A program made the position numbers and the translations under genes. The notes below the pieces were generated by a model. That model saw only the letters and a program-made list of their open reading frames with translations, was not told the DNA's origin and did no database searches. Below, in pieces: positions 30,901 to 40,857 of a DNA stretch of 62,000 bases (positions are counted from its first letter, which is position 1; each line of letters begins with the position of its first letter). Source of the DNA: Cristatella mucedo (Eukaryota > Bryozoa > Phylactolaemata > Cristatellidae); the NCBI GenBank assembly GCA_009760855.2, contig WPIO01000004.1, positions 8,102,501 through 8,164,500 of the forward strand, in the 5' to 3' direction.

Positions 30901-33900
30901 TCAGCAGACTGCCTCCTCAGCTGGTCATCACGTTAGATCACTGCTCCGGGTAATAGGCTACTTAAAAAAAGGTTAGCAGACTTAACAGCCTCATTTATAT
31001 ATAGTGGCAGAAGAGCTAGAACGATGCTATCAACACCACTTGAAGCGGGCAATGAAGGATCGCCCACTACTGGACTGGAACCCAAGACCATGAATAGCGA
31101 GCACCTTACATCCTGGGCTAAGACCCAGTGGCTCTACCGTGGTGGCTGGCTAAAAAATATCACAATAGCCGTCTGGTTATGTCTAGTCAGGGCTGAAAAT
31201 CACTACTACCAGGGCTATCGAAAAAAGCTACACAGTTGGTCGTGAATCTGGCTGAAACGGTGATTAATAAATCTATAAGAAATTCAGTCTCGTGTCTGCT
31301 TTAATAAATGAGCTATGGATACATAAATATTAAATACATATAACTAATTACTAAATAAATATAAATACATATGGATACATATCTCCAGGATGACCAATGG
31401 ATACATAGCAAAACTATACCCACTAGCCCTGTCAAGGATTGGGTACTTCATACCTTATTGAAAATGTTGCTGCAACAGCTTCACACTCCTTGGCTCTCGA
31501 GTCTTCTAAAGATCTTTTGTGAGAAGCTTCTGCTCAGTGGGGTCTATATTGTCAGACTCAATTGCACAATTCTTATGCAACGACGTCTTTTCTTCTGCAC
31601 CCTGGCACATCCTTTCCAGCCGTCCTTAGCTGCTACGTCCATGCTACTTACTTCCTCCACTTCTCTCCTTATCAGCTATCGATTCTCAGCCTCTCTTTGT
31701 TTCGTGAGATGAAGTCTGAATGAGCAGCAGAAAGCCATTTGGGCTTTGAGTGCACAATAATACCATTTTTTTGTCTGCATGGCTTTTGGCATTCCAGATA
31801 GAGTTTTATACGTATCTACATACATAGGATAGATGATTAACAATCAAGGCATTAAAGAGTGACTATAAAAAAACAAGACATCTCAAACAACCAAAAGTCA
31901 AATTATCACAGACCGAATACAGCCAAAACAGGACGGTTACCTTGATGTCGGTGTACTTGGCAATGTTGTTAATATGGTCACGGACTTGAACGGCAAGCTC
32001 TCGGGTAGGCGTCAGCACTAATGCGTACAAGCCACTGCCGTGAGTTGTAACCGCTGGAGTATCCTATCATGCAGGAGTAGGTTTAGCACGTCTCAGATGG
32101 CACACGGCTGCTGAGAGCAAACCCGCATTCCCAACGTCACTGCTGCTGCATCGAGCAACAGTCATACGACTAGCACGATGCACATTTCACAGGCTTCCAC
32201 TAGAATGAATGAAGCCAGAGCCGGCTCACGGAGCTGACACACTGCAGCTGGAGCACATGTGCCTGGCCTTAGCTCACGCCTTCGATGTCAGCTGTTCAAC
32301 CCAATACACGAATCGCTGTCAACCAACTCTTCGAACAAGCTACGGTCGGTAAAAAGTAGGATACGAAGCAAGCACAGCATTGTCTCTCGTCTTTAATACT
32401 ACCTATGCACAGTATGAAACACACATTGATAGCATACCCTGCATAAAAGTATATTGGAGATATCGAAGACCCGCAGCCAAAACTACAATATCAACGGCAG
32501 AATGCTACACACCAGCAAATAATTACAAACCCTGAAAATCTATTGTTTAACTAGTCTGAATACTACTCAATCGCATTGCAAGAAGAGCTACAGTTACTGT
32601 CACTTATTTTCACACCCAAGATCTATCACGATTGATGTGCAAGTGACTCTCGTAAGGTAGTCGAAATTGTTACAAAAACCGGCAGGTTCGAGGTTGCCAT
32701 GCACAGATCAGCATACGAGGTAGATGGCAGCCTTTCATATTTGTACTACACTAGCTTACTTACCTAATCGAGGACACCAAACAACTACGTGAGCTTCAGC
32801 AGTCATAAAACATCTCAACAGCATAGAAAATATGCGATTAGTACTTTGGGCTACAGGTATGTGAAGCCAAGTGCATCTGCTAACCCATAAATTCAAAAAA
32901 TCGTTCGACTTTTACACTTTAAGTTCTAGGCACTAACGTGTAACTTGGCTGTCTATAACACAGGTATGCACTTGTTCAAAAGTACAGATGGCCTTCCTAA
33001 AAAAAATGGCCACTTGTGCTACAGTCTACACACCACCAAACAGCTGAACAAGCTATGCAACTAAAGCAGTTGCCACGGCAAACTTTTCAAGTCCAACACT
33101 CGACTTCAAGCACACAAAAGTACACCAACAAGTTGCAACAATAAGATAAAGCGAATGTAGATCAAAAAAGCTTGTATAGATCTGTTCCAATACCTCAGGC
33201 GGGTTTTCCAGATCTTGATCGCCATCTGCTTCATTTGGAACCGAATCTTTGTTAGAGTCATCGACATTACTTCGGTCGGCCGATGGTGTGTCATCCTCTA
33301 GTGAAGCTTCACTAGCCTCAACACTTACACAGTTCTCGTCGGAAATGTTGCTGACCGAGTTCTGTCTGTCACGGTCAGATCCTTGCATCCTTAATATACT
33401 GTGCAGAAGTGGTATCCCAAAAGCTAGGGTTTTTCCACTTCCCTACAGGCCACATGATATTAAATATCGCAAATGATTAAATCAATGTACTCATTCCAAT
33501 TCAAGACATTATCATCACACCAACTGTGCACGCACAAAATTTAAAAAATAAACAAATAGGGAGCTTATGCTTGGCAAACATGAAAGCTTCAAAGCTAGGT
33601 CAAAAGTCAGTGGTGGCTCATGATACACTAGTCGCTCCAACGATCAGGTTCAAAAGGCGTGAAGCAGGGCAACATAACATAAGATCGCTCAATGCATGCA
33701 ACACTTTGTGGATCGCACAGCAAAGACAACAATACTTGAAAGCTTACTGATAAATAGTGGTGATCAATACCAGAATCAAACTAGTAATAATAATAAAACA
33801 TTTGCATACCACTCTAAGATAACTAAATTTCCTTCTACAGCTTTTACATACACAGCATCACTAAAAATTACTTAACATACGAAAAGAAGCATTATTAAAA

Positions 33901-36900
33901 ACGTTATCAAGTAAAAGGATCCTAATACAATTGCAATAATTCATATTTAGTAAATTCCAGACAAGTAATAAGGTAATTACAACCATTTGTACTTCTCGGT
34001 TACAGTATTGAGTGTAGCGAAAAAATACACAGTATGCTCATACCTGAGCAGTACATTTTTTCAATTTCAAAATAGAGAACTAAAAAAGGCCGTCTGCAGG
34101 GCAAAGGACTGGGAGCCGATTTTGCCTTTTAATGGGGACCGATCCTGCTACCAGTGGGTTATCTGTCTAATGCTCTAATGGATTGAGCTATCGAGATCAC
34201 CGTCCGTCTTTACAGCGCTCACAACAAAGCTCAAAGGCTTGGCATCAAGTGTCCATTCATGCGCTGGAACCAAATACCAGTGCACTGACTGAATGCACAT
34301 GCATGTGATACATTGTGCAATTGGGTGTTAAAGCTGAAACTATAACATTGGCTGTGGGCCACCCCCCACAGACTGCTCACTTAAAATAATAATTACAATA
34401 AAACATTTATATGGCACCCTAACAGAATTAAATTCCTTTCTACAAACTTCACGATGCTGTGAAAGAACGTGACAGTTGGCTAATTATAACATGCATCATT
34501 TCAGTTAGTATTAGCACACAAGCAGGATAATTAACACGGATGGAGCAAGAGCTTCAAGGAAAGGTTGGATTTTTAGCTTCTTTATGAGTGCATATTGAGT
34601 GTAGTGTTTATGAGTGCAGTTGAGTCACAAGATGACTTGATATGTACTACATTTAGGCAGGTGAGGAATCTTAGTTCACACGCGGATAAATTAAAAACGT
34701 TTATCTTTTACCGTCAACCTTTCAAAATCAAGTCAAGTCAGCTGCTAGCCAAGATGCTAAGCTATTTCGAGATACTTCGACTAGTCCCCCTCCCTCCTCC
34801 TGCGAGCCACTGCCAGCTACTTATAATGGATATCATATCACAATCTAAAAAATAAGTCAAGTTCAGCTGATTCAATAGCTGATTTACATACACGTAAAAA
34901 GTAATAAAAACAAGTAAAGGTCAGCTGATCCAGCAGCTGATGTCATACGACAAGCAGAAAAGCGCCCGAGTGGCTATCGCCCTGCTTCCAGCGGACAAAG
35001 GATTGCCTGCTGGAGTTTACGAACCCGCGAGTAGTGAAATGCAAGCACCTCTCTCAATGGCCAAGCTCCAAGGCACACAATTCATAACAATATAAATAAG
35101 ACATTTGAATAGCACCCTAAGGAAACTAAATCTCCTTCTAGGCACTTTGCAGATACTACAAAGGAAGCACCTCAATTGGTTAGTGATAACATGCATAGTG
35201 TCAGCACGAATTAGCACACAAAGGAAAATTCATTCGGACCCAGCAAATGCTGTGAGAAACAGATGCATCTTCAGCTTCTTTTTAAATATTGTCAAGTCAG
35301 GGGATTTCGAGACGTCAGTACGGAGTAAGCACCAGGCTTAAGGAGCGTAAAAACTAAAGGCAGGGTCTCCGAAGGATTTGAGGTTGCTTAATTAAAGGCA
35401 CAACTAAACAACTTGAGTCAGAAGAGCAGGCGGTACGATGCTCACCTGATTGGGAAGTAGTTCGGATAGGTAGGTCGGAGCAAGAGAATGAACGGACCTC
35501 AAAAGTGAGTGACAAAGCCTTAAAGTCGATACACTAGAGCTGCACGAGCTGCTCAGACGTGTACTGTAGGTTATGTATTATAGGTTATGGTTATATATTA
35601 TATTGATTATATATTATACCTGCATGTGAAGTAAAAGCAAACTAGATTATTTAAAAAATATAATTCATTAGTATAGCGCCCTAACAGCACTGAATCTCCA
35701 TCCAGGCACTTCACCTATGCCACAGGGCTCGAGCCCACCCACGACCTCGGTGGTGACTGGCGAGCACCTCAACCCCTGAGCCAATGTACACACTCAGTTC
35801 AGTGTGTGGCTCAATCGCATGGCTAAAAACTATAGTTTGACGCATCGGTAAGTACCATGGGGGACTGGCACGAAGCAATACTAATCGAACAGATACCCAC
35901 TTACTTACATGCACTAGCTTGCAAGCGAGTACGCACGGTGGAATAAAAGATTGTGCGATGTACCCTGGGCTAAATTAAGAATCGCAGCAGGTTTAACCAG
36001 ATCCAGATTGCACGGCACACAGTTACTAGGCAAGCAGCACCTCACTGACTTCGAAATAAATCAGGCATAAATCACCGGAGACATCGCATTAGGTATCTCA
36101 GAAAAACGTTACCATGTTTTCCCTACGTTAAATAAACCCAGCATGTTTGAATGAATTGCCAGGTAATACAGCCCGGAAGCACAGGAGCAAGGGTGCAAGC
36201 AAGGAAAGGTCCAAGAAGCGCCAATGCCACGGCCAACTGCCCCACCCCCCAAGCGCTGCTGCGTAACACAGCAACAGCCAATCACGAAGTACGAGACAGT
36301 TCTACTTGCCTCATCAACCTGTACAACAACAACAGTGCCCGAAGTAAACATACCGTCTCTGCAGCACCTAGGATGTCCATCCTATCTCTGATGGCAGATG
36401 GTAGAACAAGCGACTGGATAAGTGTTGGCTCATAGAACTTCATGTCACGAAGTGCTCTCAACACAGGTAATGGAACGAATAAGTCCTTCCAAGCAACCAT
36501 TGCTGCGATACAAAAGAAAATACAGTCGTTGGCGATCGCCACGCGACTAACACACAGCAGGCCTGCAGGCTCGTCCAAGAGACAGGGGGAAAGCCAGTTT
36601 CTGCCAAGCAAAGGCTGAATCATAGCAAATGCTTGCTTGCATGCTACTGCATTGCTTTTGCACTTGGGTTTGCGTGCTCGTGAACAGCATTGGAGCATAA
36701 AGTCGAAAGGACTGGAATAGCAATGGTGCAGGCAACGATGAGCCAGTGAGCCGCGATGGCCCACTCGGTGAGGCGGTTGCTTTTCATGACCTCGGGCTAG
36801 GTGAGTGCTCTGCCAATTTAGCTTATCGCTCGTTGGACATGTTCCTCCACTTTCAATTACACGTACCTGTACTACAAAAGACCACTATCGAAAAGTCACG

Positions 36901-39900
36901 AGAGCCACAGAGACCGAAACAGGTACGGAGCTTATGCCACTTGGCAGGCAGCACTTGTTTACATGCAAATCGTGGCAGATACAGCCAAGACTGGAAGACA
37001 GGTGCTACTATTCGGATTCGGCATTTACAAGCATGCACGAGCCGAGCTTGGAACAGGTTTTTTCAGACACGTATATATTGACAGATATCTCACCTTCTAG
37101 CAGTGACGAATTATTTTTTTCGTCGGCACAATTAAGATCGTGTGGCTCTGAACTTGTGTTGCATGTGTCTGCATCGTCAGCGGCTCCTTCGGATGACAGC
37201 TGCATGCGTTTCTTGCTTTTTTTCTTGCGCTTAGCCTTCTTGGCCTCGTTGATCGGCTGATTGTCTTTGTCCTCTTGAACATCAGTCTCATCAGACCGTG
37301 GGCTCTTTCTCTTCAAGCCACTCTTTGCTTTCTTGCCCCCAGATGAAATCTGTGAATGTAAGGCTGCACGAGTAGACCACAACAGCCGCAAGTGCAACAT
37401 TGATAGGTATGCAGAAATGATGCCACACAGCAAGCAAGCGCAGTCACGCCCAGTCACCCATTTGCATTTGCATGCTGACCCTGTGCATGTCACCCCTAAC
37501 CATGTTATTCGTGTTGTTTATCAAGCATGATATTACGTACCATTCAATCACGTTTCCGTTTGCAGCAAATGTAAAGCGCCTAGAAAGAGATTTGAGTTCT
37601 CCGAGGGTGCTTTATCAAGTGCATTCTTATTATTATTATGCCTAGCCTTATTTGTACAGAAAGAGCCAGGTGGACAGGAGGCCCTCATTCGGTCATGCTG
37701 TCTCTGTCTGAATCCTGATTTGAATCCTGTCTGTCGATCTGGTGGTCTGTCTCTTTAACTCTGTCTCTCTCTGTCTCTCTCCCAGCACACGATTAAACAG
37801 GTTTCCCTTAAACTCGATTATCTCAAGATAAAAAACCATAGAGTAGACAAGGAAAAAGGCAAACCGATGGCTGATAATAATACTACTAATAATATATTTG
37901 CATAGTGCCCTCGGAGAACTTAATCTCTTTATAGGCACTTACCATTTGCCGTAAAGGAGGCATGATGAATGCCCGGTGGTGACATCCACATGTCAACAAG
38001 CATAATGGATGTTCGTGCACCACAGTGGGTGAAAGAAATGTAACCTTGCTCGAGCAATTTTCTCAGATGTCTAATTACCTCAAGATCGAATACCCAAGGA
38101 GTAGTCAAGCAAAAAAAAGGTAAACCAGTGACGGACGAATGTTCGTGTACTACAGCAGGTGAAAGTGTAGCCTAGCCGCGATAGCTTTCTCGGGTGTCAG
38201 AAGAAAATGCTCAGCTGATATACTGTGATATCAAAATGCATACAGAAACTAGGCAAGATGACTTGGCCTTGATGCTTCTATGTCACCCTTCATGTAAAAC
38301 AGGAAAGCAGTGCAGCGACCGACCGCAGGCGCATGCCCCCACAGCAGTTTCGATACCAACATTAAAGCATGAAAACTGCATGGAGATTTTCTAGAGCTAT
38401 AAGACGGTTCTATAGTGCATGATTAAATCGTGAAAAATGAGTCGACATGAAACGCCAGGCTATACGTTGTGCTGGGGTGAATGTTGTGCAGCTTTTAGCC
38501 CAACCCAGCCCTCGGTCCTGTATATTTAAATTCGCTTTGACATCTGGTCGGCCGCGGATGTTTTATCACCCACTGACTGCTTGCACAAACATTCACTCAT
38601 GTTCATTCACCTAACACACGCTTACTTATCTGCACACTCATGCAATTGGTGATCCGGCTGGGCCATCTCAGTGGCCACATTAATGACAGCAATCACTTTA
38701 AAATCCCGAACTAAGAGCAGGAGGAAGAACAGCCTCAGAAACCTCAATGGTTTAAGCATTAGTCCAGCTACATCTGGCATTGTACTTGCTAATATTCATG
38801 ATTAATACTCCTGATGTTCAGTCATGCAAAACGTTCTTGAAAGCCAAACATCCCAACTGGTTAATACACGGAAAACTAAATGAAGTCGGAGAAAAATCGA
38901 CAAATTTCAAAGTCACTGCAAAACCAAAGCATTAGTATGAATATCTGTCTTGATTGCTATGCATTCTTTTCCAGCTATGTAAAGTACCAAGAAAGAGATT
39001 TAGTTCTCTTAGGGCACTACAGAGATTTATAATAATGATAACTATTATTGCATCCTCACAGCAACCGCAGTAACAATACAATATCCCTAAGTTAAAATAT
39101 AAGTAAAATCCCAAATTAAAAGCCTGCAAAGGTTTCTTCTGCTTTCTAGTTTTGTTTTGGCCTATCACTCCGAGGATTCCTTTTGTAGCAAATGTAAAGC
39201 GCCTAGAGAGATTGAGTTCTCTGAGGGCGCTTTATCAAGTGCATTATTACTATTATTATTATTATTATTATAGGAACATCTGACATCAACTGAGGAGTGA
39301 AACTTACGTTGCTAAACAATCAAGTGCCATCAAGCCGTTGGGAGGATAAGCTACGGTACAATAAGGATGAAATCATGCAGCATATCCAAAAGTCTGTCAA
39401 GAGGGTACGACTCAGTACATTCAGTTCTCTAGAAATAATGAATACCAAGCGATTTGAGTATCTTCTTGGCCAAAGATATATTAGGTTGCTCGAAACAGTA
39501 AAGAGGCATCAGCCAGATGAGCATCGTCCACTTTTACTCAAACATTGTTCCATGTCCCACTGAGCTAAGCATCAGCTACACCAAAAAAATTAGAAGTGCT
39601 GACTGCACCCCTTAATGGCTAAATCTGGCTGCTCACTCGGTCTACCTAGATTTGACAACCACAAATTGCTAGACACCCAAGGAACAATTCTTGACTGTAA
39701 TATTCAGCTTGTCGGGTGTTCTCAGCTAGTACACACTAGCGCCAAATCGAACAGTGCTTCGTCGCTGATTGAACAACTGCATTGGCCCTGATTTAATGCA
39801 CACAAAATGTGAAATTCTTTACCGTGCATGCAGACTCCGGTCTAACCAAGTTTTTCTAGAAAAATTCGGCAGCTGAAACCCTGTCATCATCTTTAAACCG

Positions 39901-40857
39901 ATACACCCTTATCACATAAGTGCATAGTAGCATTCAGACTTTAGAATGCGTCCTGGATCGTCAAACCGAGAAGCTCCTGTGAAGACTTCCTCGCAGTGCA
40001 ATAGGCCTGCATTACTCTTTGTGCATGAGGTTCGAGTAACACAATCTCCTCTCGTCCAGACGATGGCCAGCCTCGCTTCCATTTCATTACATAGCCAGTG
40101 ATACCTCAGCCAACGGCCTCCGACATTATTTTTACTGAATCTCGTCTCATTTCGGGGGTTCATAGCGGTATAGAAATGAGGATCTAGTAGCAGGGCTACT
40201 ACATGACTCTCGTTATCATTTGGCTATAGCAGCCTAACCTGCCGATGCCATGCACTACTGTTTGCATGTAAATTAAAAGTTCCAGGTGACAGCAGAGGAT
40301 TTGAACGGTCAGCTACCACGATTTAGGTGCTTCCGAGAAACACCGAGATCGAGCCCGATTGTAAACACAGCGTTACAGAAGATTGGCAGTAGTCAGCACA
40401 CAGCAGGCTTTAGCGATGGCAGAGTTAATAGTACTTATGCTGCAAATATGCTAAATAATTGAGCAAGGCATTACATATTTAAGCTTGGCCAATGGTAAGT
40501 GTGACCATCGCTTCACATGAACCAAATGTCTGAAAATGGCTCCACATAACGGAGGAAAACGAAACCGCCTGAACTAAAGGAATGCTTACGAGATGTTATT
40601 CGTTCGTAAATCTCACGCTAAATTGAGAGATTAAATAATGCATCACAAAACTGGTCGAAGGAAAGGCCGCGATATTATCCTGGGACGCATACCCTGCTAT
40701 CATGACGGGAGTCTGCAGCACTGACCTTGAAGTCCTCAAGTATTTCGTAGTTTTCGAGTACTTCAAGCCCACCGAAACATTGGAAATCACTTTGATTGAG
40801 TACACTTTCTTCAACCTCGACCTTCTTCCACGCACCTTTGCTTCTAACCACAGCCAT
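10200..40857 (-). CDS. DDX24: DEAD-box ATP-dependent RNA helicase DDX24 (yeast Mak5 family), 15 exons
   Basis: Exons, 5' to 3' on the minus strand: 40857-40726, 37349-37094, 36502-36354, 33442-33194, 32063-31941, 29579-29469, 29368-29250, 26160-26036, 25870-25752, 23817-23536, 22697-22580, 18191-18095, 16462-16388, 15963-15788, 10267-10200. They sum to 2199 bases in one open frame (732 residues; human DDX24 is 859). The start has a strong context (GCCATGG), and exon 1 ([10 protein letters not shown]...CFGGLE) matches the DDX24 N-terminus. Motifs: Q-motif region [14 protein letters not shown]...IQ (exon 3), motif I AAET/GSGKT across exons 3-4 (176-184), PTRELA 281, FGGMSSQKQ and TPGRL 330, DEAD 357-360, SAT 393-395, VFANS 478, TDVAARG 530, HRSGRTAR 559-566. 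KYPTQSGK (exon 14) and a Lys/Ser-rich end ([10 protein letters not shown]) match the family C-terminus. Exon 2 is a Lys-rich likely nucleolar signal region. The family unwinds RNA in the nucleolus during large ribosomal subunit assembly. Introns carry many LINE and SINE copies. The exon 12/13 junction is the least certain. Confidence 0.95.
10734..10795. repeat. (AC)n imperfect microsatellite
   Basis: CA units are interrupted by CTCGCACACA words. It lies in the last DDX24 intron. Confidence 0.9.
11520..11660 (+). mobile_element. tRNA-like SINE head fragment with AT-rich tail
   Basis: CACGAACCAGGTCATGAGTT and CGAGTCCTGTAGCAGACAAT resemble the B-box half of SINE-S1. (AAT)n and (TA)n follow. Confidence 0.55.
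11665..12530 (-). mobile_element. LINE-A 3' half, minus strand
   Basis: Minus-strand frames include [34 protein letters not shown], and upstream [20 protein letters not shown]. These match the C-terminal LINE-A protein. The copy is frameshifted and sits in the last DDX24 intron in sense orientation to DDX24. Confidence 0.75.
12913..12968. repeat. (AG)n microsatellite
   Basis: About 28 AG units. Arg-Glu frames across it are artefacts. Confidence 0.95.
13380..14000 (+). mobile_element. LINE-A reverse transcriptase segment
   Basis: The open frame at 13536-14063 carries reverse transcriptase blocks [46 protein letters not shown] and [10 protein letters not shown]. The catalytic YADD box reads YADY, so the copy is inactive. 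An upstream stop breaks the join to [15 protein letters not shown]. After about 13990 it changes to LINE-B sequence. Confidence 0.9.
14000..14480 (+). mobile_element. LINE-B 3' end inserted in LINE-A
   Basis: The frame [37 protein letters not shown] and the tail GGCTGTGAGTGCGCTATACA ... GGAGTTACAGACGGAGATAT match LINE-B copies at 25100 and 5600. Confidence 0.8.
14485..15190 (-). mobile_element. Inverted LINE-A middle segment
   Basis: The minus frame at 15118-14489 starts [20 protein letters not shown] and continues [28 protein letters not shown], ending at a block normally followed by [11 protein letters not shown]. It is the continuation of the 13380-14000 segment but in reverse orientation. 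Confidence 0.85.
15205..15278 (-). mobile_element. LINE-B 3' tip, minus strand
   Basis: ATGTATCTCCGTCTGTAACT, CCACAAAGTCATAAAGACCA is the reverse complement of the LINE-B tail at 14430-14475. Confidence 0.8.
15280..15630 (+). mobile_element. LINE-A 3' end
   Basis: Sequence starts at the block that codes SLKAWNSL in other copies, continues through AACTTAAAACACCTATTTAG and TGCATGTCACCGCTAACC, and ends in the hairpin (AAAGCGCCTAGAAAGAGATT) plus (ATT)n. Confidence 0.85.
16755..16935 (+). mobile_element. SINE-S1, best-preserved copy
   Basis: A box region CTCACTAGGTAAGGCGGTTG, B box GTCGTGGGTTCGAATCC, then GGCGATCCTTTATCGCCACT, GATAGCCGTAAAGGCTCTTC and CGCTATACAAAAAGAGG, ending in TCAGCTAGGGTTTATT. 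It has the layout of a tRNA-derived SINE transcribed by RNA polymerase III. It lies antisense in a DDX24 intron. Confidence 0.85.
16919..17010 (+). repeat. Short tandem repeat grown from the SINE-S1 tail
   Basis: TCAGCTAGG is followed by a TTTATT-rich stretch three times (starts about 16921, 16953 and 16990), with 32 and 37 bases between starts. Confidence 0.75.
17300..17460 (-). mobile_element. SINE-S1
   Basis: GCAAAAGAGCCTTGCTGGCT, GGATCGCCCACTGAAGACTC and GAAGAGCGAGCACCTTACC are the reverse complement of S1 body and head. Confidence 0.75.
17918..18020 (+). mobile_element. tRNA-like S3 head
   Basis: GATAGCTCAATCGGTACAGT looks like an A box and GTCGTGGGATCGTTCC like a B box. The body differs from S1 and S2 and resembles the copies at 28700 and 34120. 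Confidence 0.55.
18805..18965 (-). mobile_element. SINE-S1
   Basis: TTAGCTGATCAACCAGCCTC, AGAGGCTATCACC and GGACTCGAACCCACAACCC match S1 in reverse. Confidence 0.75.
19085..19240 (-). mobile_element. SINE-S2
   Basis: The LINE-A-type tail (TTTGCATAGCACCCTAAGAG) and then a tRNA-like head (AGCTTGAACAGGCGACCTTG) appear in reverse order on the plus strand. Confidence 0.65.
20040..20600 (+). mobile_element. Old LINE-A coding remnant
   Basis: The frame contains [16 protein letters not shown], equivalent to MAANFLKLNDDKT of better copies, then [13 protein letters not shown]. It is heavily decayed. Confidence 0.6.
20730..21415 (+). mobile_element. LINE-A 3' end, well preserved
   Basis: The frame at 20734-21174 (146 residues) includes [54 protein letters not shown] and [10 protein letters not shown] with its natural stop. 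The hairpin tail and (ATT)n run to about 21413. It is a useful reference for the family 3' end. Confidence 0.9.
22830..22955 (-). mobile_element. tRNA-like SINE fragment
   Basis: CTTCCGGACTCGAACCTGGA is a reversed B box and GCACCTAACGCTGGGCTAAG a reversed A-box region. Confidence 0.6.
23300..23370. repeat. Imperfect (CA)n tract
   Basis: CA-rich words (ACACACACGAGCACAC, ACACACAAAAACACACAGAC) lie about 170 bases outside the 3' edge of DDX24 exon 10, in the intron. Confidence 0.75.
23885..24045 (+). mobile_element. SINE-S1
   Basis: TTAGCCCAGGGGTAAGGTGT, GACTTCGAGTCGTGCAGC, GTGATAGCCACTGAGGCTCT and CATCAATGAGGCTATTGAAT follow the S1 order. The copy begins about 70 bases upstream of the DDX24 exon 10 acceptor. 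Confidence 0.75.
24430..24990 (+). mobile_element. LINE-A 3' end
   Basis: The frame at 24478-24705 ([31 protein letters not shown]) is followed by the usual GCGCCTAGAAGGAGATT tail and an AT-rich end. Confidence 0.85.
25000..25600 (+). mobile_element. LINE-B 3' end
   Basis: The frame [37 protein letters not shown] precedes AGCTTTTGCTCTGCAGGTCC and the tail AGATTTACAGACGGAGATGC. It directly abuts the preceding LINE-A tail. Confidence 0.8.
26195..26345 (-). mobile_element. SINE-S1
   Basis: TTGGCTGATTCACCAGCCTC, TACTCCGACCCAAAGTCTAG and GCACCTTACTGATGTGC are reversed S1 modules. The copy lies just upstream of DDX24 exon 8. Confidence 0.65.
26827..27620 (-). mobile_element. LINE-A 3' end, longest intact C-terminal frame
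   Basis: The minus-strand frame at 27633-27073 gives 186 residues with natural stop: [64 protein letters not shown]. The hairpin tail and (ATA)n end at 26827. It has few lesions, so it is a relatively young copy. Confidence 0.9.
27965..28110 (-). mobile_element. SINE-S2
   Basis: AAATAGCACCCCAAGAGAAC (tail), then GGGCTTGAGCCCACGACCTT and GCACCCTAACCCTGGGCC (head). Confidence 0.75.
28700..28990 (+). mobile_element. S3 repeat with tRNA-like head
   Basis: GGTAAGTTGGTAAAACAATT and GTCGTGAGTTCAGTTCC give a decayed tRNA-like head. The body (TGTGCCTTTGGGGCATTTTG, GGTCCCATCGGCTGGGGCGA) is unlike S1 and S2. Confidence 0.5.
30310..30960 (+). mobile_element. Degenerate LINE reverse transcriptase
   Basis: Frames 30405-30689 and neighbours contain [16 protein letters not shown] and [16 protein letters not shown], equivalents of the [10 protein letters not shown] and FHFYADDTQL blocks. 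The YADD box is altered to YAHD. Several frame breaks are present. Confidence 0.7.
30965..31130 (-). mobile_element. SINE-S1
   Basis: CTTAACAGCCTCATTTATAT, GGATCGCCCACTACTGGACT and GAATAGCGAGCACCTTACAT are reversed S1 modules. Confidence 0.75.
31440..31830 (+). mobile_element. LINE-B 3' end
   Basis: CTCACAGAAGC-like coding remains, TTCGTGAGATGAAGTCTGAA, then TTTGGGCTTTGAGTGCACAA and a degraded terminal motif follow the LINE-B order. Confidence 0.65.
33780..33850 (-). mobile_element. LINE-A/SINE-S2 tail fragment
   Basis: (TAA)n followed by CATTTGCATACCACTCTAAG and TAAATTTCCTTCTACAGC, the reversed hairpin tail. Confidence 0.6.
34115..34205 (-). mobile_element. S3 tRNA-like head
   Basis: On the minus strand GATCTCGATAGCTCAATCCA gives an A-box-like start and CAGGATCGGTCCCC a B-box-like end, similar to 17918. 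Confidence 0.55.
34385..34450 (-). mobile_element. LINE-A/SINE-S2 tail fragment
   Basis: AATAAAACATTTATATGGCA, CCCTAACAGAATTAAATTCC is the reversed tail. Confidence 0.6.
34860..35065 (-). mobile_element. SINE-S1 with duplicated 3' tip
   Basis: The S1 3' tip TCAGCTGATTCAATAGCTGA occurs at 34864 and again as TCAGCTGATCCAGCAGCTGA at 34921. Body and head follow (GAGTGGCTATCGCCC, GGAGTTTACGAACCCGC). Confidence 0.7.
35085..35545 (-). mobile_element. LINE-A 3' end
   Basis: The reversed tail at 35100-35165 is followed by GTGATAACATGCATAGTGTC, TTTTTAAATATTGTCAAGTC and GGAGCAAGAGAATGAACGGA, all matching LINE-A. Confidence 0.8.
35650..35790 (-). mobile_element. SINE-S2
   Basis: AGTATAGCGCCCTAACAGCA (tail), GGGCTCGAGCCCACCCACGA and GGCGAGCACCTCAACCCCTG (head). 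Confidence 0.8.
36750..36800 (+). mobile_element. SINE-S1 head fragment
   Basis: GATGGCCCACTCGGTGAGGC and GGTTGCTTTTCATGACCTCG match the first half of the S1 tRNA-like head at 16755. Confidence 0.6.
37455..37640 (+). mobile_element. LINE-A 3' tail
   Basis: TTTGCATGCTGACCCTGTGC, CACCCCTAACCATGTTATTC, then the AAAGCGCCTAGAAAGAGATT hairpin and (TTA)n. It begins about 100 bases upstream of DDX24 exon 2. Confidence 0.85.
37795..38205. repeat. Degenerate tandem duplication, unit about 129 bases
   Basis: ATGTTCGTGCACCACAG ... GGTGAAAG at about 38010 recurs as ATGTTCGTGTACTACAG ... GGTGAAAG at about 38138. The CTCAAGAT ... GTAAACC segment also has a diverged relative at about 37818. A reversed LINE-A tail (37880-37960) lies between copies. 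Confidence 0.5.
37880..37960 (-). mobile_element. LINE-A/SINE-S2 tail fragment
   Basis: (AAT)n then TTTGCATAGTGCCCTCGGAG and CTTTATAGGCACTTACC. Confidence 0.65.
38965..39275 (+). mobile_element. Two LINE-A tails in tandem
   Basis: Tails at about 38978-39030 (AAAGTACCAAGAAAGAGATT) and 39190-39272 (AAAGCGCCTAGAGAGATTGA, then (ATT)n) lie in the same orientation. Confidence 0.75.
39280..40700. other. DDX24 intron 1, no recognised feature in this part
   Basis: No LINE tail, SINE head or exon was recognised. Frames such as 39297-39563 lack similarity that I can name. Confidence 0.4.
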
